11,137 bases of DNA from JAKIWV01 sp049800095 (GTDB taxonomy: Archaea; Thermoplasmatota; Thermoplasmata; Lutacidiplasmatales; UBA184). The position numbers were made by a program, and so were the translations under genes. Shown here in pieces: positions 4,992 through 11,137 of this stretch; the first letter of the stretch is position 1, and each line of letters opens with the position of its first letter. The notes under the pieces were generated by a model that was not told the origin of the DNA, did no database searches, and saw only the letters and a list, made by a program, of their open reading frames with translations. Location of the stretch: assembly GCA_049800095.1 (NCBI GenBank), contig JBARJD010000002.1:1-11137 (forward strand), in the 5' to 3' direction.

Positions 4992-7220
4992 CTAGGATGG
5001 GTCCGCCGGCGTAGCGTACTCGAGGGTCCCGGAACCCCCATCGGCCAGCTCGAGTTGGTGGGTCCCCCCCTGAACTCGGAGAGACCCATTGCCGCGCCAG
5101 GTCACCGTCATTCGGGGGCGATCCCACGTCAGCGTCACCGCTCCACCAAACAAGGCGAGGCCCTCGATCGAGGCCTGAGACCAGGAGACCGGGAAGTGCG
5201 GTTCTACGCTCAGGGTCCGGTCACGGGCCTGGGGGCGGAGCCCCCACAGATCATCGAAGAGCAGCGTCAAGAAAGGCGCGACGCTGAAGCCGAGTAGGAA
5301 GCACGAATCGAACGGCTCCGCGCGGTCCCCTCGGTAGCATTCGTTGAGTGTCCCCGCTTCCTGGTCCAGCCGCTCGGCCCAGCGACGCAACCCGTCAACC
5401 GCGCGCTGCGTTTGTCCGACGGCAAACGCGGCGCCGACCGCCCAAGCCGAGGCGATGGGCCAGACTTGGCCATCGTGGTACGAGATGGGGTTGTAGGTCG
5501 GATCCGTGGAGGAGAGGGTCCGGTAGCCCCACTCGGTCGCGAGGTCGGCCCGCGACGCCCGTTCTACGACGGCCACGGCACGGTCTCGCGGGAGCAGGCC
5601 GCGCGCGACGGCGAGGAGGGCGTTCGGCCGGATCTTCTGTACCGGAGTTCCGTCCTCGGCGAGGGAATCGTAGAGGTAGTTCTCGGCCGCCCACCAGTAG
5701 CGAAGAGCGACCGTTTGACGCAGTTTCTGGGCCTCCCCCGTCCAACGGGGGCCCTGCGCGTCGAGCCCCATGACCGGAGCGAGTTCGCCGAGAGCGGTGA
5801 GTGCATCGGCCCAGAGGACCTGGATGTCCACTGCGTGGGAACGTCGGTCGGTCGAGTCCCAGATCGTGGTGTCGTAGGCGTCGAAGCCGTAGTGCACTCG
5901 GCCGAACTCCTGGGAGGCCAGCCGCAATCCGGCGTCCTCGTCGCCGTTCCGAATCAGCCCGGTCGATAGGTTGGTCTTTCCCCGGGCCCATTGCTCGGTC
6001 AGTTGGACCGGGTGCGCCAACTCGCGGACCAACGATACGTCCCCCGAGTGGTCGAGGTAGCGGCGCAAGAGTACCGGATAGTGTAACGTCGTATCGGAGG
6101 TTCCGTAGAGAAAGACGGGGCCCGGTCCGATTTGCATGGGTAGCTCACCGGCCGCGCCGCCCAGTATGGGAAGGGGGACTCGGGCCTGGAACCGGAAGAC
6201 GGAACGTAGAGAGTTTGCCACCCACGGCGCATCCCCCAACCAGAGGACAGCGGGCAGCATCCACGCGAGGTCTCGACACCAGAGCGCCGCGTACCAAGGG
6301 TACCCCGCCACGAGCCCGACGATCCCGGGCTCCGGCGTGAAGTAGAGGCTGCGGAGCGCGTCGCGGGCCAAGAGGTAGCCACGCTCGAGTTCGGGCGCGC
6401 TCGGAAACCGGAGCCGGGGGGCCCGGGCGGTCCAGTCCCGCCGGGAGGCATCCGCCACGGCGGCCCATTGACCGGCACTCCCGAGGAGCTGGGCCGTTCG
6501 TTCGGGATGGGTGCGGACGGTCGCCTCCATCCCGCCCCAGATCAAGTACGAGACCGTCGACGACTGAACCGGGGGCAGCGTCATCGTCGACCGGAGGCTT
6601 ACGGTGTCGAGCGCTCCGCGGTAGGGGCGGCCATCCCACGGTTGCTCGTTCAGCTGGTACGCGGCGTTCCGACCGGTCGATGCGAATTCCAAGGCCGAAC
6701 CGAACGCGATGATCTGGAGCCCAGTCGGGGTGCGGAGGACGTGGTAGTCAAACGGTTTGATTCCCTCAATCAGTACCGGCGCCAACTCGGGGCGAAAGGT
6801 CGCTTCGACCCAGAGAGCGGTCGCGGCGTTGGTGGGATTCGAGAAGGTCAATCGGCGCCCGACCCCCGGCAACTCGGCCAGGGCTACGATCTCCTGGTCG
6901 CAGTGGAACGGAGCGGCCTCGTGATGACTCTCCACCCGCGTCCGAAACGACTCGAGGTGGACCATACTCTCGGAGAGCGTACGGTGGGTTCCTTGGGGGT
7001 CCCCAAACCGAACCCACCATGCTCCCGTCAGACGAACGCCCTCTCCGTAAACGCCGCCCCAATCCATGTCGGCCCCGCGGGTCTCTCGGATGAGCGAGAG
7101 GTCGCCGGAGGCGCCCAGCACGGCTGCCGCCGAAAGTCCGGTGAGCAAGATGGGAGTCCGGCTGTCGGCGGCCAGCACCCGCCGCACGGGTTCCACGGGG
7201 AGATCGGCGCGCACGTTCAT
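4992..7220 (-). CDS. Glycogen-debranching-enzyme-like glycosidase (amylo-alpha-1,6-glucosidase family)
   Basis: This 742-residue protein has the layout of archaeal/bacterial glycogen debranching enzymes. An N-terminal beta domain (about 20-255; GDE_N-like, with rGadmDWGGVYGEGVR and TFSNPTNAATALWVEATF) precedes a six-hairpin (alpha/alpha)6 catalytic domain (about 270-665). Catalytic-domain marks are YPWYAALWCRDLAWMLPAVL (308-327), where Asp317 fits the general acid of the usual WGRD motif, RPNALLAVARGLL (531-543), YHDGQVWPIASAW (581-593) and LNECYRGD..PFDSCFLLGFSVAPFL (625-651), where Glu627 is a likely base. A short beta tail closes the protein. Family members release glucose from alpha-1,6 branch points of glycogen-like polymers, but relatives act on other glycosides. 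There is no signal peptide, so it is intracellular. It starts two bases after the 159-residue gene's stop, which indicates coupling. WCRD in place of WGRD suggests a divergent subgroup. Confidence 0.85.
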   Translation of the reverse strand: MNVRADLPVEPVRRVLAADSRTPILLTGLSAAAVLGASGDLSLIRETRGADMDWGGVYGEGVRLTGAWWVRFGDPQGTHRTLSESMVHLESFRTRVESHHEAAPFHCDQEIVALAELPGVGRRLTFSNPTNAATALWVEATFRPELAPVLIEGIKPFDYHVLRTPTGLQIIAFGSALEFASTGRNAAYQLNEQPWDGRPYRGALDTVSLRSTMTLPPVQSSTVSYLIWGGMEATVRTHPERTAQLLGSAGQWAAVADASRRDWTARAPRLRFPSAPELERGYLLARDALRSLYFTPEPGIVGLVAGYPWYAALWCRDLAWMLPAVLWLGDAPWVANSLRSVFRFQARVPLPILGGAAGELPMQIGPGPVFLYGTSDTTLHYPVLLRRYLDHSGDVSLVRELAHPVQLTEQWARGKTNLSTGLIRNGDEDAGLRLASQEFGRVHYGFDAYDTTIWDSTDRRSHAVDIQVLWADALTALGELAPVMGLDAQGPRWTGEAQKLRQTVALRYWWAAENYLYDSLAEDGTPVQKIRPNALLAVARGLLPRDRAVAVVERASRADLATEWGYRTLSSTDPTYNPISYHDGQVWPIASAWAVGAAFAVGQTQRAVDGLRRWAERLDQEAGTLNECYRGDRAEPFDSCFLLGFSVAPFLTLLFDDLWGLRPQARDRTLSVEPHFPVSWSQASIEGLALFGGAVTLTWDRPRMTVTWRGNGSLRVQGGTHQLELADGGSGTLEYATPADPS

Positions 7221-7222
7221 GA

Positions 7223-7702
7223 CTAAATGAGGGCCGCCTCGCCAATCGTGTCGGCGAACTCGAACCAGACGAGCGGGGGTATCGCGATGTTCTGCAGTTC
7301 AAGGCGGACCCGGTGCGAGCCGGATCCCACGGGGATTCCAGCGAGCCGGAAGACCATCCGCCTGCCTGGACTCAGCTCAATGGGACGCCCGAGGGTAACG
7401 TCCGTCAGAGGGCGGTCGATGGCGTGTCCCTCGGCGCGTACAAAGACCCGTTCACTGGGAACGAACGTTCCGTCCCATGCTACACGAATGGAGGAAAAGG
7501 CGCCGACGCGGAGGGGGGGATTTAGTAGCGTGAACACCACACCGCCGGGGACCGCGTGGAGCGACTTCGAAGCGTACACGCTGCGTTCCAGGAACTCGGC
7601 GACGTGAGCCAGCCGGTCGGCCGAATGTAGGCCGAACTCGCGGACCAACGAGACGGCCTCGAGGATCAGCCCCACGTCTCCGCGGAGGTGGCGCAATGGC
7701 AT
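7223..7702 (-). CDS. Small beta-rich protein coupled to the glycosidase (possible DUF6379-like)
   Basis: This 159-residue protein is first in the glycosidase operon, with only two bases between its TAG and the glycosidase ATG. Residues 1-45 are helical. Residues 50-155 look all-beta: GGVVFTLLNPPLRVGAFSSI (53-72), then VAWDGTFVPSERVFV, then a hydrophilic stretch, PIELSPGRRMVFRLAG (107-122), IPVGSGSHRVRLELQ (123-137) and LVWFEFADTIGEAAL near the end. The pattern 'FTL.NPL..G....I..v.vDG..vP.e.v......L..G.H.v.v.l......f...D.I' recalls, from memory, small DUF6379-type proteins that partner C-glycoside deglycosidases, but I cannot confirm homology. No signal peptide or membrane segment is seen. A GTG at codon 10 (7675) would fit a TATA-like GATATA at 7711-7716 and give a 150-residue form. 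A role as accessory or substrate-presenting partner of the glycosidase is inference. Confidence 0.75.
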   Translation of the reverse strand: MPLRHLRGDVGLILEAVSLVREFGLHSADRLAHVAEFLERSVYASKSLHAVPGGVVFTLLNPPLRVGAFSSIRVAWDGTFVPSERVFVRAEGHAIDRPLTDVTLGRPIELSPGRRMVFRLAGIPVGSGSHRVRLELQNIAIPPLVWFEFADTIGEAALI

Positions 7703-7748
7703 GTTGCCCGTATATCCGCCAAGGGGTTAGGCTTTCGACCACGCTCAG

Positions 7749-7760
7749 CCGTTCGAACGG
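7749..7760. promoter_or_regulatory. 12-bp palindrome in the divergent promoter region
   Basis: CCGTTCGAACGG is a perfect 12-base palindrome. It lies between the divergently transcribed glycosidase operon (start 7702) and the saccharopine dehydrogenase-like gene (start 7824), 46 bases from one start and 63 from the other. Its position and symmetry fit an operator for a dimeric helix-turn-helix regulator controlling one or both directions. There is no regulator gene in the window, so function is inferred. Confidence 0.4.
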
Positions 7761-7780
7761 GTCGAGCCGACCGTGGGGGA

Positions 7781-7788
7781 TTCATATC
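7781..7788 (+). promoter_or_regulatory. Candidate TATA box for the saccharopine dehydrogenase-like gene
   Basis: TTCATATC is the most AT-rich octamer immediately before the gene. Centred near 7785, it predicts a transcription start near 7811, about 13 bases ahead of the GTG at 7824. This is one reason for preferring that start over the GTG at 7773. The match to the archaeal consensus is weak. Another AT-rich hexamer, TATATC at 7711-7716, could serve either strand. Confidence 0.3.
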
Positions 7789-7823
7789 AGGGCCGTCCTG
7801 CCGAAGCGGGGCGGAACATCTCC

Positions 7824-9035
7824 GTGGACGCGGTAGTACTCGGCGGTGGGGGGCTCACCGGGCGATGCGCGGTGTGGGACCTCGCCGAGAGCGAGGTGTT
7901 CGAACAGATCCGGGTCGCGGACCTCGACCGCGGATTGGCTGACGAAGCAGCTCGCAAAGCCCCTAGAGGTTCGAGCGTCACGGCGCACACGGTGGACGTC
8001 CGCGACCGGTCCGCGCTCGTCGAGCTCTTGCGCGGCGCCCGCGTGTGTATCAACGCGGTACAGTACAATTTCAACCTCGACGTGATGGAAGCCTGCCTCG
8101 ACGCCGGCGTCGAATACCTGGACTTCGGCGGCTTGTTCCACACGACGAAGAAGCAACTCGGGCTGCACGATCGGTTCCGGGAGGCTGGCCTGCTCGCGGT
8201 CCCAGGGATGGGCCAGGTACCGGGAATTTCGAACGTCCTCGCGGCCGCCGCCTGCGAGGATCTGGTCACCGTGGAATCGATCATGATCCGGGACGGGTGG
8301 AAGGACTTCACCCAAGGAGCGCCGCCCGTGGTCTTCACATGGTCGCCCAGTACCTTCCTCGACGAGATGGTCCTGCCCGCGATGGTCTGGGAGGACGGAG
8401 CCTACCAGGAAATGCCGGCCATGAGCGGAGGAGAGGAATACGATTTTCCGGAGCCCATCGGTCGGACCCGTCTGTACCGAACCCTTCACTCCGAACCCGC
8501 GACATTCCCCGACTCGTTCCGGTCCAAGGGACTCCGACACTGCGAGTGGCGTGAAGGGGGCCCGGGGATCGATGTTCTCCAGTTGCTCGCCGCCCTCGGG
8601 CTCGGGTCGGACCGGCCACTCGATATCCGGGGTCGCCCCGTCGTGCCGAAGGAGGTCTTGCTCGCCTTGTTGAAGCGGGAGAAGCTCCTCGGCTACCCGG
8701 AGGGCGTGCAGGTCGAGGACCGGGAGATCGTCGACGTGGAGGTTCGCGGTCGAGACCGTTTGGGCCCGGTCACACGGCACGCGTACGCCGCCTTTCGGTC
8801 CAAGCCGGAGTGGGGAGTCGCCGCGACCGAGATCGCGGTCGGGGTTTGTGGGTCGATCGCCGCGATCCTGATCGCCCAAGGAAAGGCGACTGGTAAGGGG
8901 GTCATTCCGCCCGAACTCTCGATGCCGCCGGGTCCCTTCCGGGAGATGCTGGCGCACCGCGGAGTCGTCACCCGGATATGCCCTCCGGAACCGTCGCTCC
9001 GACTGGTTGACAATAAGGCGTCCCAGTGGGAATAA
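7824..9035 (+). CDS. Saccharopine dehydrogenase / lysine dehydrogenase-like oxidoreductase
   Basis: This 403-residue NAD(P)-dependent oxidoreductase has an N-terminal Rossmann domain that starts at once (DAVVLGGGGLTGRCAVWDLA, 2-21) with the acidic ADLD end of strand 2 (32-35). VDVRDRSALVELLRGARVCI (58-77) and AVQYNFNLDVMEACLDAGVE (78-97) are typical of the saccharopine dehydrogenase NADP-binding domain (PF03435). PGMGQVPGISNVLA (127-140) matches the conserved G..PG..N.la turn. The C-terminal part, including LYRTLHSEPATFP and the LGPVTRHAYAAFRSKPEWG stretch, resembles the PF16653-type catalytic domain. Relatives include lysine 6-dehydrogenase, saccharopine dehydrogenase and carboxynorspermidine synthase, and the substrate cannot be decided from sequence alone. 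The GTG at 7824 is chosen because the Rossmann strand follows directly; an in-frame GTG at 7773 would add 17 residues. It is transcribed away from the glycosidase operon. Confidence 0.86.
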   Translation: MDAVVLGGGGLTGRCAVWDLAESEVFEQIRVADLDRGLADEAARKAPRGSSVTAHTVDVRDRSALVELLRGARVCINAVQYNFNLDVMEACLDAGVEYLDFGGLFHTTKKQLGLHDRFREAGLLAVPGMGQVPGISNVLAAAACEDLVTVESIMIRDGWKDFTQGAPPVVFTWSPSTFLDEMVLPAMVWEDGAYQEMPAMSGGEEYDFPEPIGRTRLYRTLHSEPATFPDSFRSKGLRHCEWREGGPGIDVLQLLAALGLGSDRPLDIRGRPVVPKEVLLALLKREKLLGYPEGVQVEDREIVDVEVRGRDRLGPVTRHAYAAFRSKPEWGVAATEIAVGVCGSIAAILIAQGKATGKGVIPPELSMPPGPFREMLAHRGVVTRICPPEPSLRLVDNKASQWE

Positions 9036-9041
9036 GGCACT

Positions 9042-9055
9042 TTTGAGCGCTCAAA
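9042..9055. repeat. 14-bp perfect palindrome after the dehydrogenase stop
   Basis: TTTGAGCGCTCAAA is a perfect 14-base palindrome six bases downstream of the TAA at 9033-9035. As RNA it could form only a tight seven-pair structure without a normal loop, and no U-run follows. A protein-binding site is therefore at least as likely as a terminator. It marks the left end of the AT-rich intergenic region. Confidence 0.5.
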
Positions 9056-9166
9056 CACTAAAAATTCGACCTAATAAGTATCAGATTTGAACATTGCATC
9101 AACAATGTACAATTCAACGTTATTCTTGCTTTAGGTTGTATAAGCTGATATCACGTTCTCCCGTCT
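9056..9166. other. AT-rich intergenic region upstream of the aminotransferase gene
   Basis: Between the dehydrogenase stop (9035) and the aminotransferase start (9223) lie 187 non-coding bases. From 9041 to 9180 I count 48 G/C in 140 bases, about 34 percent, against roughly two-thirds in the flanking genes. Besides the palindrome and the main TATA box it contains several further TATA-like stretches (CTAATAAGTATC near 9071, TTGTATAAG near 9136). It has no credible coding frame and no recognised RNA family. Its length and composition fit a regulated promoter region. Confidence 0.5.
9087..9112. repeat. Inverted repeat with 6-base spacer upstream of the aminotransferase promoter
   Basis: TTGAACATTG (9087-9096) and CAATGTACAA (9103-9112) are inverted copies matching at nine of ten positions, with a CATCAA spacer. 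The inner six bases (ACATTG/CAATGT) match perfectly. The site lies about 60 bases before the TATA box, a typical place for an activator or for a repressor acting with a second site. It could also fold as a small hairpin if transcribed. Confidence 0.45.
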
Positions 9167-9181
9167 CGCCAATTATATATA
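9167..9181 (+). promoter_or_regulatory. Strong BRE/TATA promoter of the aminotransferase gene
   Basis: CGCCAATTATATATA combines a BRE-like CGCCAA (9167-9172) with a near-consensus TATA box TTATATATA (9173-9181). Transcription should start about 26 bases downstream, near 9203. That leaves a leader of roughly 20 bases with at most a weak ribosome-binding site (TTAGGA) before the ATG at 9223. This is the clearest archaeal promoter in the window. Confidence 0.75.
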
Positions 9182-9222
9182 GGGAAGTTCGGCTGGCCCG
9201 GACCTCTTAGGATGTGTTTTCT

Positions 9223-10845
9223 ATGTCGGACCGGGAAGTCGCCCCTCCGGCGCCGATTCCGGGCCCCGAGGCCGATGGGACCCTGAATCCGGACGCGCTC
9301 GTCGACCGGCCCCTCCCCTCGCTTACGGCCGAAGCGAACGTGACGCCTCCCGCGGCAGTAGAGCCTCCCACTGCACCGCCAGCCGAGACTGGGGCTCCGA
9401 AGGAGCATAAAGAGTCGAAGGAGGCGAAGGACGCCCGGGAAGCCAAGGAGAGGGACGCTGCGGCGGCCGACGAACCCGCTCCCCTGCCGATACCGATCGC
9501 GCGCCTCGTTCCGAAGCTCAGGAAGAGCGCGAAGCTGTTCGAAGAGGGAAAGAAGCACATCCCGAACTCGACCAGCTCTCTCATCCGCGTGGCCTCGTAC
9601 GACCCTTGTCCGCCGTTCATCGCGAAGGGGAAGGGGCCCAAGATCTGGGACGAGGACGGGAACGAATACCTCGACTTCAACCTCGCGTACGGGTGTCTTA
9701 TCAACGGGCACGCCCACCCTCAGATGGTCAAGGCGATCCAGAAGCAAGCGGAATTGGGGCTGCACTTCGCCTCTCCCACCGAACTCGAGATCGAGTTCGC
9801 GACGCTCTTCCAGAAACTCGTCCCCCACACGGACCGCGTGGCGTTCTGTTCGAACGGCTCCGACGCCACAATGAACGCGATCCGGATCGCACGCGCCGTG
9901 ACCGGCAAAGACGGGATCCTGAAGTTCGAGGGCCATTACCACGGGCAGCACGACTACGCGCTGATCAGCGCGGAGGCGCCCCCGATCGTCGCCGGGCTCG
10001 ACGAATACCCTCGCCCCTTGCCGAACTCCGCGGGGATTCCCCCCGGCGTCACCGACTACGTCACGGTCGCGCCCTACAACTCGATCCCTGCGCTCGAACG
10101 GATGGTGAAGCGGTACCGGGACAAGATCGCCGCCGTGATCCTGGAGCCCGTCATGGCGAACGCCGGGATCATCCCTCCGGCGCCGGACTACCTGAAACAG
10201 CTCCGCGAAATCACGACCGCCAACGACATGCTCCTGATCTTTGACGAGGTGTTCACGGGCTTCCGCATCGCTCCGGGCGGAGCGCAGGAGGTCTACAAGG
10301 TCCAGCCGGACCTCTCCTGCTGGGCCAAAGCGCTGGGAGGAGGCGTCCCGATCTCGGCGGTGTCAGGAAAGGCGGAGTACATGGACCTGATTGCGCCCGG
10401 TCGCATCTCTTTCGGCGGCACCTACTTCGCGAACTCACTCACCCTCGCCGGCGCCTACGCGAACCTCCGGCTGCTTCAGCTCGGCGGTGCGGAGATCTAC
10501 GACCGGTTCACCCGGCTGACCGATAAGATGGAGAAGGGCATCGAGGCGGCGGCCCGCGACGCCAAACTGCCCGTGTTGGTCCAATCGGTACCGGGCATGC
10601 TCCAGTTCTTCTTCACCCGTCGCAAGAAGATCACCAACTACCGGGAGTCGCTACAGATCGATTGGAACATGTACCTTCGGCACCACCAGCTCCTCCTCGA
10701 CCGCGGGGTCTACATCCATCCCGACAACTATGAGAGGCTGACCTTCTCCACGACGCACTCGGAGAAGGACGTCGAGCACTTTCTGTCGGTGATCCACGAG
10801 ACCCTGACCGAGTTGAAGGGGCTCCCACGGGACTACGCCCTGTGA
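9223..10845 (+). CDS. Glutamate-1-semialdehyde-aminomutase-like class III aminotransferase with N-terminal extension
   Basis: This 540-residue protein has a PLP-dependent class III aminotransferase core (about 95-540) closest in appearance to glutamate-1-semialdehyde 2,1-aminomutase (HemL). Visible marks are KLFEEGKKHIPNSTSSLIRV (104-123), GHAHPQMVKAI (162-172), SNGSDATMNAIRIARAVTGK (210-229), KFEGHYHGQHD (234-244), LIFDEVFTGFR (338-348) with the PLP-contacting Asp341, CWAKALGGGVPI (366-377) with probable Schiff-base Lys369, and FGGTYFANSL (397-406). HemL's usual NSG(T/S)EAT reads SNGSDAT here, so a different amino or semialdehyde substrate is plausible. Residues 1-90 are an added Pro/Ala-rich then Lys/Glu-rich tail (60-83), probably disordered or coiled-coil, and absent from ordinary HemL (about 420-430 residues). 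The ATG at 9223 fits the TATA box; a GTG at 9214 would add three residues. A flavoprotein gene follows at once. Confidence 0.88.
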   Translation: MSDREVAPPAPIPGPEADGTLNPDALVDRPLPSLTAEANVTPPAAVEPPTAPPAETGAPKEHKESKEAKDAREAKERDAAAADEPAPLPIPIARLVPKLRKSAKLFEEGKKHIPNSTSSLIRVASYDPCPPFIAKGKGPKIWDEDGNEYLDFNLAYGCLINGHAHPQMVKAIQKQAELGLHFASPTELEIEFATLFQKLVPHTDRVAFCSNGSDATMNAIRIARAVTGKDGILKFEGHYHGQHDYALISAEAPPIVAGLDEYPRPLPNSAGIPPGVTDYVTVAPYNSIPALERMVKRYRDKIAAVILEPVMANAGIIPPAPDYLKQLREITTANDMLLIFDEVFTGFRIAPGGAQEVYKVQPDLSCWAKALGGGVPISAVSGKAEYMDLIAPGRISFGGTYFANSLTLAGAYANLRLLQLGGAEIYDRFTRLTDKMEKGIEAAARDAKLPVLVQSVPGMLQFFFTRRKKITNYRESLQIDWNMYLRHHQLLLDRGVYIHPDNYERLTFSTTHSEKDVEHFLSVIHETLTELKGLPRDYAL

Positions 10846-10893
10846 ACGAGCGCGCCCGACCAGCCCGGGGGCGATGATCTGAGTCAGTGGGAT

Positions 10894-11137
10894 GTGCTCG
10901 TGGTCGGCGGGGGCCACAATGGGCTGGTCGCGGCCAACTATCTCGGCCGCGCCGGCGCACGCGTCCTGGTTCTCGAACGGCGGCCGGTGGTCGGCGGTGC
11001 GGCGATCACGGAGGAGACCTGGCCCGGCTTCAAGATCAACACGTTCTCCTACGTCGCCGGCCTCCTCCGGCAGGAGATAGTCGACGAGCTCGAACTCCGG
11101 AAATACGGGTACCGGACGATCCTCTACGACCCACAGT
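10894..11137 (+). CDS. PYROXD2/phytoene-desaturase-like FAD oxidoreductase, partial
   Basis: This frame runs off the window after 81 codons. It begins with an FAD-binding motif, LVVGGGHNGLVAANYLGRAG (from 10897), then VLVLERRPVVGGAAITEE and a TWPGFKINTFSYVAGLLRQE segment. This order closely matches the N-terminus of PYROXD2-type and phytoene-desaturase-related (CrtI superfamily) FAD oxidoreductases, in which Glu of the LER segment binds FAD ribose. The product is probably a 500-residue flavoprotein dehydrogenase or isomerase whose substrate cannot be told from this part. The GTG at 10894 is the first standard start. However, homologous sequence seems to begin earlier with Ser-Gln-Trp-Asp, suggesting a CTG start at 10879. 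No TATA box lies in the short gap after the aminotransferase stop at 10845, so the two are probably co-transcribed. Confidence 0.85.
   Translation, partial: MLVVGGGHNGLVAANYLGRAGARVLVLERRPVVGGAAITEETWPGFKINTFSYVAGLLRQEIVDELELRKYGYRTILYDPQ

Noticed and set aside
4897..5127. 77-residue N-terminal extension of the flavin reductase
   Set aside because: It would overlap the 3' end of the glycosidase gene and is not part of the flavin reductase domain.
7782..8957. 391-codon open frame on the minus strand across the dehydrogenase gene
   Set aside because: It lies opposite a clear saccharopine dehydrogenase-like protein, has no recognisable domain and is rich in His/Arg/Asp as expected of an antisense frame in high-GC DNA.
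9105..9134. Nine-codon frame (MYNSTLFLL) in the AT-rich intergenic region, with a TATA-like stretch upstream
   Set aside because: It is too short to separate from chance in AT-rich DNA, with no ribosome-binding site and no attenuator-like codon pattern.
9151..9951. 266-codon minus-strand frame over the aminotransferase 5' part
   Set aside because: It is antisense to the HemL-like gene, crosses its promoter and shows no domain.
1..11137. CRISPR arrays, insertion sequences, tRNA or rRNA genes
   Set aside because: I saw no regularly spaced repeats, transposase-like protein, terminal inverted repeats flanking a gene, or tRNA-like cloverleaf on either strand by eye.

Overview
The window looks like chromosomal DNA of an uncultured, high-GC archaeon, most likely in or near Thermoplasmatota. 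Three signs point to Archaea. There is a geranylgeranyl reductase of the archaeal lipid pathway with an adjacent small 2x[4Fe-4S] ferredoxin. Two promoters have the BRE plus TATA-box form. A partial reading frame at the left edge resembles the KEOPS subunit Pcc1. Shine-Dalgarno sequences are weak or absent and leaders appear short, which also fits. The phylum is inferred from overall gene style only. Coding is dense, and no gene-free stretch exceeds about 190 bases.

Left block (1-3303, minus strand): one transcription unit probably starts at a TATA box near 3293. It reads ferredoxin, digeranylgeranylglycerophospholipid reductase, an unrecognised 214-residue protein, a DUF1028 protein with a C-terminal peptidoglycan-binding-like domain, then the Pcc1-like frame, whose GTG start overlaps the DUF1028 stop. 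The ferredoxin is the probable electron donor for saturating archaeal membrane lipids. Short perfect hairpins sit at two of the gene junctions.

Middle block (3320-7702, minus strand): an unrecognised 159-residue protein lies two bases ahead of a glycogen-debranching-enzyme-like glycosidase. These are followed by a flavin reductase-like protein and an NADPH-type thioredoxin reductase. The first two look like a translationally coupled carbohydrate module and the last two are redox genes.

Right block (7824-11137, plus strand): a saccharopine/lysine-dehydrogenase-like oxidoreductase diverges from the glycosidase operon across a short region holding a 12-bp palindrome. A 187-base AT-rich intergenic region follows, with two inverted repeats and a strong TATA box. 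It precedes a glutamate-1-semialdehyde-aminomutase-like class III aminotransferase with an unusual 90-residue N-terminal tail. Last comes the start of a PYROXD2/phytoene-desaturase-like FAD oxidoreductase that runs off the window. These three enzymes could act on related amine/semialdehyde chemistry, but that is inference.

Nothing here is a CRISPR array, mobile element, tRNA or rRNA. The best candidates for new biology are the small protein plus glycosidase pair, the AT-rich regulatory island, and the orphan gene inside the lipid-reductase operon.
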